Source: Nitrososphaerales archaeon TH5895 | GTDB taxonomy: Archaea; Thermoproteota; Nitrososphaeria; Nitrososphaerales; Nitrososphaeraceae | NCBI GenBank assembly: GCA_014523695.1 | Contig: JAATVS010000270.1 | Location: 1 to 5,056, forward strand | Reading direction: 5' to 3' | Length of the DNA stretch: 5,056 nucleotides | Shown here: piece by piece, positions 1 to 4,641 of the stretch | Layout of the letters: each line of letters starts with the position of its first letter | Numbering within the stretch: position 1 is the stretch's first letter | The notes under the pieces: model-generated | The model's input: only the letters and a program-made list of their open reading frames with translations | The model's database searches: none | What the model was told of the DNA's origin: nothing | Program-made: the position numbers and the translations under genes

Positions 1-1
1 A

Positions 2-52
2 GAAACTGTAGCAGAGTTATCAGTTAACAAACAAAGAGAAGTTTATACATAG
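2..52 (+). CDS. Possible C-terminal tail of a gene entering from the left
   Basis: One frame is open from the first bases to a TAG stop at 50-52 and reads ETVAELSVNKQREVYT. The composition is plausible for a protein end, and the other two forward frames are less convincing. Only 16 codons are visible, so no family can be named and the call is tentative. Confidence 0.25.
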   Translation, partial: ETVAELSVNKQREVYT

Positions 53-81
53 AACCACGCTAGTCAGTTAATGACCAGATG

Positions 82-115
82 GACTGATTATTTATCTGCT
101 TTGTGACTGATTATT
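82..115. repeat. Direct repeat GACTGATTATT, two copies
   Basis: GACTGATTATT occurs exactly at 82-92 and again at 105-115, a 23-base period. It lies in the short gap between the possible gene end at 52 and the end of the minus-strand winged-helix gene at 131. It could be a protein-binding site or a transcript-end element. Function is unknown. Confidence 0.5.
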
Positions 116-130
116 CATTCAATATGCTCG

Positions 131-413
131 TTATTTAACCGTGTTAATCGGTCGTGAAACTAATAGTTTATCCATTTCACCATACAGCTTAAGAGCGTGC
201 ATTCCATATTCAGTGATTTTAAATGTCTTCTCTTCTTTGATATATACGATTAGATTGGTTTGAATCATCATAGTCAAGTACGCTTTCAATTGATTGTATG
301 AAATAAGTTTCATATTGAATTTGAGATATTTTTGTACCTGTGCGGCCACTGGTTGATCTGAGAATGGATGAAATCATTTCGGGTCTGGATCTTAGTGTAA
401 ACCGTCGCGGCAT
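131..413 (-). pseudogene. Winged-helix DNA-binding regulator, HTH_45-like, frameshifted
   Basis: The gene reads from ATG at 413 down to a stop at 131 but is split between two frames. The first frame gives the N-terminal helix (MPRRFTLRSRPEMISSILRS); the second gives the recognition helix (ISYNQLKAYL), the wing (IVYIKEEKTFKITEYG) and a final helix (ALKLYGEMDKLL). Together they match the order and spacing of the small HTH_45 winged-helix regulators, single-domain transcription factors of about 80-100 residues that are abundant in Nitrososphaerales. Removing one base from the T run at 329-333 (A run on the coding strand) joins the frames into about 93 residues with the expected SGRTGTK to SYNQL spacing. 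The break may therefore be a read error rather than gene death. GTG at 349 could start the second frame alone, but that product would lack the first helix. It diverges from the dodecin gene. Its target is unknown. Confidence 0.75.
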
Positions 414-436
414 TTTCAGTATTCTTAGTGCATTAT

Positions 437-444
437 GCTATAAG
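437..444 (-). promoter_or_regulatory. TATA-like box for the winged-helix gene
   Basis: On the minus strand this reads CTTATAGC, 24-31 bases before the ATG at 413. That is the spacing expected for an archaeal TATA box driving a leaderless transcript. It is a short A/T motif in A/T-rich sequence, so support comes mainly from position. Confidence 0.35.
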
Positions 445-512
445 ATACTGTGCCTATGGCTATTATTTAGTAATATCATAAGTAGTGCTATTGTCACTTC
501 GTGGTCGTGCAG

Positions 513-522
513 TTATTAAATA
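513..522 (+). promoter_or_regulatory. TATA-like box for dodecin
   Basis: TTATTAAATA lies 25-34 bases before the ATG at 547, matching a leaderless archaeal promoter. This supports 547 as the real dodecin start, even though that ATG is now out of frame with the body of the gene. Confidence 0.4.
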
Positions 523-546
523 GTTTGTTCAGTCATAATACATAAT

Positions 547-758
547 ATGACTAGCGTAACAAAATAATAGAGATCGTTGGGAATTCTGAGAAAAGTTGGG
601 AAGACGCTGCTCAGGTAGCAGTAGATGAAGCAAAAAAGACGTTACATGGTATTCACGGAATAGAAGTCACCAATATGACCGGAACAGTAGATGATAGTAC
701 AGGCAAGATCACTCATTTTCGCGCAGGTGTGAAAATCTCTTTCGGATTAGAGCGTTAG
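547..758 (+). CDS. Dodecin family protein (frameshift at codon 6)
   Basis: From 558 to the TAG at 756-758 one frame encodes 66 residues with the dodecin pattern: strand KIIEIVGNSEKSWEDAA, helix QVAVDEAKKTLHGI, strand GIEVTNMTGTVDD and strand KITHFRAGVKISFGLE. Dodecins form hollow twelve-subunit cytoplasmic spheres that bind flavins or other small ligands; the ligand cannot be told from this sequence. The open frame has no ATG, GTG or TTG at its start and is closed upstream by TAG at 552-554. ATG at 547 reads MTSVTK and then stops. Adding one A to the AAAA run at 561-564 gives MTSVTKIIEIVGNSEKSWE, about 70 residues, the normal family length. Either one base is missing from the sequence or the gene has lost its start. 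It diverges from the winged-helix regulator, which could control it (inference). Confidence 0.85.
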
Positions 759-794
759 TTTAGTAGCATACACCGACCAATCGAACATGTGAGT

Positions 795-817
795 CGGCAG
801 TTTTCCCGTTACTGCTG
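795..817 (+). terminator. Possible hairpin after dodecin
   Basis: CGGCAGT at 795-801 can pair with ACTGCTG at 811-817 (one G-T pair) around a nine-base loop, 37 bases after the dodecin stop. CCGAC at 773-777 can alternatively pair with GTCGG at 793-797. Archaeal termination depends mainly on T-rich tracts, and only a short TTTT sits in the loop, so the role is doubtful. Confidence 0.2.
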
Positions 818-917
818 TTAATACCTCAGAGGGATTATAATAAGCAAATTCTGAGCGATAATATATGAAGTTAATGTTATAGGATCAGGATAATATGTTG
901 TAATCCATTACCTAATA

Positions 918-1088
918 ATGTCTGAAAAAAATCATCACAGCAAAAAGATGTACGTAGTCGCAGTTTCTGCAGCTATTCTCTTGGGTTTTTTCGTTTTTGG
1001 CAGCCAGTTTGTACAGCAATTAAACTATCAAACGCTTTCTATTTGTAACAAAGCACAGCAGCTGAAAACAGATGATAGTAAGAAATGA
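918..1088 (+). CDS. Small single-span membrane protein, 56 residues
   Basis: ATG at 918 opens 56 codons ending at TGA 1086-1088. The product has a short basic, His-containing N-terminus (SEKNHHSKK, residues 2-10), one hydrophobic stretch at about 11-31 (MYVVAVSAAILLGFFVFGSQF) and a polar C-terminal tail with one cysteine (residue 42) and a charged end (TDDSKK). This is a typical small membrane protein; the basic start would by the positive-inside rule place the N-terminus in the cytoplasm. The hydrophobic part could also be an uncleaved signal anchor. I recognise no family. It lies 51 bases before the double-HTH gene on the same strand and may share its transcript. A GATAATAT motif near 889-896 sits about 22-29 bases before the ATG as a weak promoter candidate. 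Confidence 0.6.
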   Translation: MSEKNHHSKKMYVVAVSAAILLGFFVFGSQFVQQLNYQTLSICNKAQQLKTDDSKK

Positions 1089-1139
1089 CAATGTTTTTGA
1101 ACAAGATCTCTGAAGTTATTCTAGTAATCTATTTCATCC

Positions 1140-1595
1140 ATGTCGAATTTCGTACCACTAAACAGACATCAGAAAAAAGCCCTTGTCATCCAACTTTACG
1201 AACAAGGTAAGACAAGGCGTCAGATCGCAGAAGTTGTACACATGGGATTCAAAGACATAGCTGATGTAGTCAGGAAACACACTGGCGAGGACAATTCAGT
1301 CAATAAGCCCGAGAAATCAAAAGACGCACGTGCCTTTGAACTGTTTCTGCAAGGTAAACAATCAGTCGAAGTTGCAATAGAGTTAGATATGCCTGCAAAT
1401 AAGGTGGAAGAACTACACATCCAGTATTGGAGACTTTCAAAGTTAGATAACCTGGAAATACTGTATCATGAAGCTGAGTATTCCCTGTCAATTCTTCTGC
1501 GACTTCATAACATACTAAAAGATAAGAGAATTACTAAAGATAAAGATATTTTTGATTTAATAGAACTCGCAAATAATAGTTTACCAAGTATTTAG
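1140..1595 (+). CDS. Protein with two helix-turn-helix repeats, putative transcription factor
   Basis: The 151-residue product has two related homeodomain-like HTH segments. The first, about residues 11-47, reads KKALVIQLYEQGKTRRQIAE followed by VVHMGFKDIADVVRKH. The second, about 62-97, reads DARAFELFLQGKQSVEVAIE followed by LDMPANKVEELHIQYW. Each has the form of a long helix, a QGK turn and a recognition helix, as in resolvase-type and sigma-70-like HTH folds. A basic linker (50-62) joins them, and residues 100-150 are predicted helical and could mediate dimerisation. Proteins of this shape are common and uncharacterised in Nitrososphaera-type archaea (from memory). The first HTH is basic and looks DNA-binding; the second is acidic and may be a degenerate copy. 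ATG 1140 is the first start and there is no ribosome binding site, so a leaderless transcript is likely. The frame is intact. Confidence 0.85.
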   Translation: MSNFVPLNRHQKKALVIQLYEQGKTRRQIAEVVHMGFKDIADVVRKHTGEDNSVNKPEKSKDARAFELFLQGKQSVEVAIELDMPANKVEELHIQYWRLSKLDNLEILYHEAEYSLSILLRLHNILKDKRITKDKDIFDLIELANNSLPSI

Positions 1596-1680
1596 AATAT
1601 ACTTGAAGAGGCCTCAGTAATTAGCCAGGTCCATTTTAGATGGTCATGTGCGTTATGGAATAAAAGCGTTTGATATTCTT

Positions 1681-2001
1681 TTAACTTCTGGCAACAAGGG
1701 TACGAAAATCCTTCGAGTATGGGCAGTCCTGTGATACCCTATTGTACAAAGTTACGATCATTTTGATGTAGCCGTTTGTTTTGCTAACTTTATGCACAAA
1801 GTCAAATGCCATTTCTCTTCCCTTAGGATAGAATTTATAGAAGTTGAAAGCTTTCTAGTATTTTCATTTTACCATTAAGTTTCTTGGAGATGGCAGCTAA
1901 TACTTCATAATGTGTTACTTCGCCACCTTCTGCAAGACATAGAAATTCTATTGCTTCTGAAGAATCTGGATCGGGTCCTAAGTAGGTATACTGTTACTCA
2001 T
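1681..2001 (-). pseudogene. Minus-strand gene of unknown function, broken by two frame changes
   Basis: Reading down from ATG at 2001: MSNSIP, then a frame change near 1985, then YLGPDPDSSEAIEFLCLAEG continuing through GEVTHYEVLAAISKKL to about 1853, then a second change and FNFYKFYPKGREMAFDF through KVSKTNGYIKMIVTLYNR to a stop at 1681. Adding one C at 1985-1986 and removing one A from 1852-1854 restores a single frame of about 106 residues. The two changes compensate, so the flanks share one frame. Both segments look like real protein and the opposite strand does not. EAIEFLCLAEGGEVTHYE has an ExxHYE helix reminiscent of ferritin-like proteins, but the second half shows no matching partner helix, so I do not assign that function. 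It diverges from the DUF1259 gene and converges with the double-HTH gene; bases 1596-1680 between those stops hold nothing I recognise. Confidence 0.55.
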
Positions 2002-2007
2002 TATAAA
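2002..2007 (+). promoter_or_regulatory. TATA box for the DUF1259 gene
   Basis: TATAAA lies 25-30 bases before the ATG at 2032, ideal spacing for an archaeal leaderless promoter. It abuts the start codon of the divergent minus-strand gene (1999-2001), so the two genes leave almost no intergenic space. The box argues that translation begins at 2032, not at the internal ATG at 2081. Confidence 0.5.
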
Positions 2008-2031
2008 CGATGTTGCAATAAGATGCTTACC

Positions 2032-2080
2032 ATGAATATGACTTCAAAGTATGCTTTAACTTTTCCTTGCCTTCGTCATT
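2032..2080 (+). other. Displaced N-terminus and signal-peptide start of the DUF1259 protein
   Basis: ATG at 2032 (or 2023, 2038) reads MNMTSKYALT, the basic start of a signal peptide. The frame of the main gene before 2081 reads LFLAFVI, the missing hydrophobic core, but is closed by TAA at 2057-2059. Removing one T from the TTTT run at 2061-2064 joins them as MNMTSKYALTFLAFVIMAG, a complete signal sequence followed by LMAFPVLSSV. The full protein would then be about 236 residues. Confidence 0.6.
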
Positions 2081-2743
2081 ATGGCAGGATTGATGGCATT
2101 TCCTGTCCTTAGTTCAGTACCCAACGAATCCATAACAACAACTGCAGCAACTGTTTACGCACAGTCCCAATCAGAGTCACAGCAACAAACATCCCAATCA
2201 CCAGAAGAACAAAAACCACAAACTGGTACACAGTACATATTCAATAACAAGAGTAGACCTACAAATGCTCCTGAACACAGTGCATCATTAGCTCAAGTGG
2301 TTAGCGGAAAAGGGCTTCCTGATTATGATTTATGCGATATCGTAGTCTACCGTCAAGCACCAGCAATAACTAGAAACGATGGACTGGTAATAAACAACTT
2401 TTCAGGTATAGGACATTATATTGAGCTTGCGTCGGCAGCTGCGCTAAACAATACAGAAGCGTTCCAAGCTAATACTACCAACCAAAATATGTCAGCTGCG
2501 TTTGGAGAGTGGGCCTTACTTGATTCAGAAGTAGTTCCAGTACAAGATCTTATGCAAAAATATAACTGGACTGAAACTGCTTTGCATCATCATATGTTAG
2601 GTGAAACTCCAAAGATTCTGTTTCTGCACTGGCCAGTAACTGGAAATGCTCAAGACTTGATAAAGCAGGCAAAGGAAATAATAATGCTGACTTCGACTTA
2701 CGATGAACAACAACCAAGAGCCCCCACATCAGCGGGTCCATAA
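2081..2743 (+). CDS. Secreted DUF1259 (LppY/LpqO-like) protein
   Basis: The open frame gives 220 residues. Residues 1-28 are the rest of a hydrophobic export signal (its beginning is frameshifted away, see 2032-2080). Residues 28-60 are a Gln/Ser/Pro-rich linker, then comes one DUF1259 domain at about 66-205. Its hallmark is at 165-185, TETALHHHMLGETPKILFLHW, matching the family's TALHxHML...P...FxH signature; the preceding EWALLDSEVVPVQDLM (143-158) matches the family's conserved segment before it. Several N-x-S/T sites (such as NES, NNT, NWT) fit a surface-exposed archaeal protein. DUF1259 has no established biochemical role; the conserved histidines suggest metal or ligand binding (inference). 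Bacterial members often have two copies of the domain, while this one has a single copy. The C-terminus ends in a short Pro-rich tail. Confidence 0.85.
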   Translation: MAGLMAFPVLSSVPNESITTTAATVYAQSQSESQQQTSQSPEEQKPQTGTQYIFNNKSRPTNAPEHSASLAQVVSGKGLPDYDLCDIVVYRQAPAITRNDGLVINNFSGIGHYIELASAAALNNTEAFQANTTNQNMSAAFGEWALLDSEVVPVQDLMQKYNWTETALHHHMLGETPKILFLHWPVTGNAQDLIKQAKEIIMLTSTYDEQQPRAPTSAGP

Positions 2744-3023
2744 TTAACTTCTGGATTTATTATCTTTTATTTTTGTTTGGATAAATGGACAAGTTGTTCA
2801 AGTGCAGCATCCATTCATGGTCAATACGACTGTAACATCGGAAACAGAAAAGATGTCTGGTACATTCAACCAAACGTTACTAAAATAGAATCTTGTGCTA
2901 GAAGTCGGACCGTTGTTGGGCACCATTCTTTGCCTATAAGAACCGTGTCCACCTTGTCCATTTTAACCATGGGAACATAATTCGTTAATATCCTTAGTAA
3001 CATTGAGGATACCAACATAGTGA

Positions 3024-3052
3024 TGACTGACAAGATCTAGTGCTGACTGACA
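3024..3052. repeat. Direct repeat TGACTGACA, two copies one 20-base period apart
   Basis: TGACTGACA occurs exactly at 3024-3032 and 3044-3052. The 20-base period is close to two DNA turns, as expected for two protein subunits binding the same face. It lies about 90-120 bases upstream of the likely promoter of the MEDS gene. Possible operator; no protein is known to bind it. Confidence 0.45.
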
Positions 3053-3141
3053 GAATATGTGGTCTAAATCGCATTATAAGCAAATATGCATATAAGAGTA
3101 GTTTGCAAAGGGCTAAATGAAAGCCGAAATGGAATGGAATG

Positions 3142-3147
3142 TATAAA
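3142..3147 (+). promoter_or_regulatory. TATA box for the MEDS gene
   Basis: TATAAA at 3142-3147 would place a transcript start near 3168-3173, 14-19 bases before the TTG start at 3187. A second candidate, TATAAG at 3091-3096, overlaps the perfect 10-base palindrome ATATGCATAT (3084-3093) and would give a longer leader. Confidence 0.4.
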
Positions 3148-3186
3148 TGTTAAATGCAATATTGAATAAGAATTGCTGCTCTTATT

Positions 3187-3855
3187 TTGAGTTTCATAGA
3201 TAATGAAAATGGAATGCTAAATATAGAGGAAGGCTCCGTTTTGGAGATATTAGATAAATTCAAGAAGCAGTCAAGTTTCGGAGCTCATAATATATTGATT
3301 TATCCGGATAGATATGCTCTTCAAGAGGTATACTCTCGAGCTTGTAAAATGGCTCTTGAAAATAATGAAGCAGTCATTGTGCTTTTACATTATGAAACTA
3401 GAGATAATGTTTTAACATATCTAAGAGAATTGGGTATAGACGTATACAATTATGAGAAAAAAGAAAGGTCTCTACTCATAATTGATTCTGTCAAAGATTA
3501 TTTTGGATCTGCAAAAGATTTCTTATTCTATTTGAAACTTATGAGCGCAAATGCATCCAGAAGAAACAAACGGGGAATATTGGTCCTTTTGGATGGAGGT
3601 TTTCACTATTATCCTCATCGAATTAGTAGTCAGCGAGGAATAAATTTACTATTGGAATACGAGGAGTCCATACCGGCTAAATTAGATCTTAATGTCAAGA
3701 TATTGTGTCTTTATCCTCTCCAAGATTTCGATATTCTTAAGCAAGCTGACCAAAAGGAATATTTACTCAAATTACATTTTAGACGATATAAGATAAGAAC
3801 GGATCCCTACGATAAAGATTCTAATAACAAATCTATCTCTAAACCGTTTTTGTAA
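3187..3855 (+). CDS. MEDS-domain (DcmR-like) sensory protein
   Basis: The 222-residue product resembles the MEDS (methanogen/methylotroph, DcmR sensory) domain family, a RecA/KaiC-like fold without an intact Walker nucleotide-binding loop, thought to sense small molecules or relay signals. Features in order: entry strand GAHNILIYPDRYALQEVYSR (32-51), strand EAVIVLLHYE (61-70), helix NVLTYLRELGIDV (74-86), strand SLLIIDSVKDYFGSAKDF (95-112), the Walker-B-like strand GILVLLDGGFHYYP (130-143), and a final helix LLLEYEESIPAKL followed by strand KILCLYPLQDF (154-181). The Nitrososphaerales have many stand-alone copies, often near receivers or histidine kinases (from memory). The start is uncertain: TTG 3187 is the first in-frame start after TGA at 3163-3165, and ATG at 3214 would drop nine residues of an acidic lead. 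No kinase or HTH domain is attached. The receiver gene follows 192 bases downstream on the same strand. Confidence 0.8.
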   Translation: MSFIDNENGMLNIEEGSVLEILDKFKKQSSFGAHNILIYPDRYALQEVYSRACKMALENNEAVIVLLHYETRDNVLTYLRELGIDVYNYEKKERSLLIIDSVKDYFGSAKDFLFYLKLMSANASRRNKRGILVLLDGGFHYYPHRISSQRGINLLLEYEESIPAKLDLNVKILCLYPLQDFDILKQADQKEYLLKLHFRRYKIRTDPYDKDSNNKSISKPFL

Positions 3856-3990
3856 AACAGAACAGCAAAATATCAAATTTTAGAAGCCTGACACTATTAT
3901 CAGATTATTTATTTTGGTAAGTGGATCAATCTATTTGTGATGGGCTAACCAATAACGAAGAAATGGGTTAAAACAATAACTTGTATTTCA

Positions 3991-4002
3991 AGATAGCTAT
4001 CT
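3991..4002. promoter_or_regulatory. Perfect 12-base palindrome upstream of the receiver gene
   Basis: AGATAGCTATCT is its own reverse complement and lies 46-57 bases before the receiver ATG. It contains the half-site ATAGC (3993-3997) and its inverse GCTAT (3996-4000), which recur in the larger dyad at 4008-4029. Likely a second binding site for the same dimeric regulator. Confidence 0.5.
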
Positions 4003-4004
4003 CC

Positions 4005-4012
4005 TTAATATA
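4005..4012 (+). promoter_or_regulatory. TATA box for the receiver gene
   Basis: TTAATATA fits an archaeal TATA box, giving a predicted transcript start near 4034 and a leader of about 14 bases. Its right part overlaps the left arm of the 4008-4029 dyad, so a protein bound there would block TBP. A second A/T box, TATATATTA at 4025-4033, is slightly too close to ATG 4048. Confidence 0.45.
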
Positions 4013-4029
4013 GCAGGAAACTGCTATAT
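4008..4029. promoter_or_regulatory. Dyad with 9-base arms and GAAA centre, candidate operator
   Basis: ATATAGCAG (4008-4016) and CTGCTATAT (4021-4029) are exact inverted repeats around GAAA (4017-4020). As DNA it is a symmetric operator overlapping the TATA box. As RNA it would be a nine-pair hairpin closed by a GNRA-type tetraloop ending 18 bases before the ATG. Sharing the ATAGC/GCTAT half-site with the palindrome at 3991-4002 favours the operator reading. Confidence 0.6.
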
Positions 4030-4047
4030 ATTATTACTAGAGTTAGC

Positions 4048-4425
4048 ATGCCTTTGGTACTAATAGTAGACGAAGATAAGATAGTGGTAAACTATCTATA
4101 TGCCCTCTTTAAATTGTCAGGTTATGAAGTAAGGCTGGCATTTAGCGCTAGTGAATGTTTAAGATTTTTAGAGCAATTCAATCCTCGCGATACAGATGCA
4201 GTCTTGTTAGATGGAAAAATAGCTGAAGACATGGGAGCAATGGTTGTGTCCAGAATAAAGCAACTCAACAAAGAGACAAAAATCCTAGTAGTAGCAATTA
4301 ATGATAATCCAAGAAATATTATCTTGGAGTATGGTGCAGATGACTTTGTAATTAAGCCAGTGGGCGGAGAAACACTAGTAAGTAAGATAAATATGCTGAT
4401 TCAAGCTAAATTCAACGGTAAATAG
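4048..4425 (+). CDS. Stand-alone CheY-like response regulator receiver
   Basis: At 125 residues this is a single receiver domain with no output domain. The acidic pocket is VDEDK with D8, E9 and D10; the phosphorylated aspartate is D55 in AVLLDGK; the conserved lysine is K103 in VIKPV, with F100 at the aromatic switch position. The position normally held by Thr or Ser at the end of strand 4 is alanine (A83 in KILVVAIND), and the usual proline just after the acceptor region is absent. The site can probably be phosphorylated, but the switch may differ from CheY. The protein is presumably cytoplasmic, phosphorylated by a histidine kinase not in this window, and acts by protein contact. The MEDS gene upstream on the same strand is a possible partner (inference). 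Two dyads sharing a half-site lie before the start. ATG 4048 is the only sensible start. Confidence 0.92.
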   Translation: MPLVLIVDEDKIVVNYLYALFKLSGYEVRLAFSASECLRFLEQFNPRDTDAVLLDGKIAEDMGAMVVSRIKQLNKETKILVVAINDNPRNIILEYGADDFVIKPVGGETLVSKINMLIQAKFNGK

Positions 4426-4429
4426 AAAC

Positions 4430-4519
4430 ATGCCCAGAGAACATTTTGATGATAGTCCAAATAGACTAGATTTATTATGTTCTGAACCCAGCGAGGAAAC
4501 AAGGCATGACAATTTTTGA
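4430..4519 (+). CDS. Possible 29-residue mini-ORF after the receiver gene
   Basis: ATG at 4430, five bases after the receiver stop codon, opens 29 codons to TGA at 4517-4519 (MPREHFDDSPNRLDLLCSEP and nine more). The product is acidic and soluble and matches nothing I know. The tight spacing would allow translational coupling, but an ORF this short arises easily by chance. The rest of the gap to 4609 shows nothing I recognise. Confidence 0.2.
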   Translation: MPREHFDDSPNRLDLLCSEPSEETRHDNF

Positions 4520-4609
4520 ACAGTCTGTATCGTCAGGAAAAACGTATTAGATAGGGATCGGCTTTATACCACTCAAAAAGTTGATTCCTTAATGTGCGAT
4601 GAACGCAAG

Positions 4610-4619
4610 TTTAAGTATA
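4610..4619 (+). promoter_or_regulatory. TATA-like box for the ribbon-helix-helix gene
   Basis: TTTAAGTATA lies 23-32 bases before ATG 4642, consistent with a leaderless transcript. The bases just before the ATG (TATTATTTATA) show no ribosome binding site. Confidence 0.45.
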
Positions 4620-4641
4620 CTAGTTCACTATATTATTTATA

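Larger units (their letters stand above)
2744..3186. other. Long gap without an assignable gene
   Basis: This stretch has open runs on both strands but none I can name. On the plus strand a frame from 2748 reads WINGQVVQVQHPFMVNTTVT and stops at TAG near 2892. A TTG-started frame (2777-2980) continues from there if one A is added to the AAAA run just before the stop. On the minus strand ATG 3003 opens 45 codons (MLLRILTNYVPMVKMDKVD), and another minus frame across 2805-2955 (FYFSNVWLNVPDIFSVSDV) also looks protein-like. These readings exclude each other. It may be a decayed gene or a further frameshifted one. Bases 3000-3186 are A/T-rich and hold the promoter region of the next gene. Confidence 0.4.

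Noticed and set aside
1220..1491. Two minus-strand open frames inside the double-HTH gene
   Set aside because: They are antisense to an intact gene with recognisable HTH repeats, and their translations show no domain.
1681..2001. Calling the minus-strand gene a ferritin-like protein
   Set aside because: Only one ExxHYE-like helix is visible and the expected second metal-binding helix (ExxH) is missing from the C-terminal half.
1912..2112. Plus-strand open frame of 66 codons
   Set aside because: Its first part is antisense to the better-supported minus-strand gene, and only its end (from ATG 2032) is meaningful, as the displaced N-terminus of the DUF1259 protein.
2550..2741. Minus-strand open frame of 63 codons
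   Set aside because: It lies opposite the conserved DUF1259 signature and has no promoter or family features.
2777..2980. TTG-started plus-strand open frame of 67 codons as a gene
   Set aside because: It has a weak start, no recognisable motif, and competing frames on both strands look equally protein-like. It is described only as part of the unassigned gap.
3020..3050. C/D box small RNA
   Set aside because: A good box C is present, but the CTGA copies are too close for the normal C-D'-C'-D spacing and there is no terminal stem.
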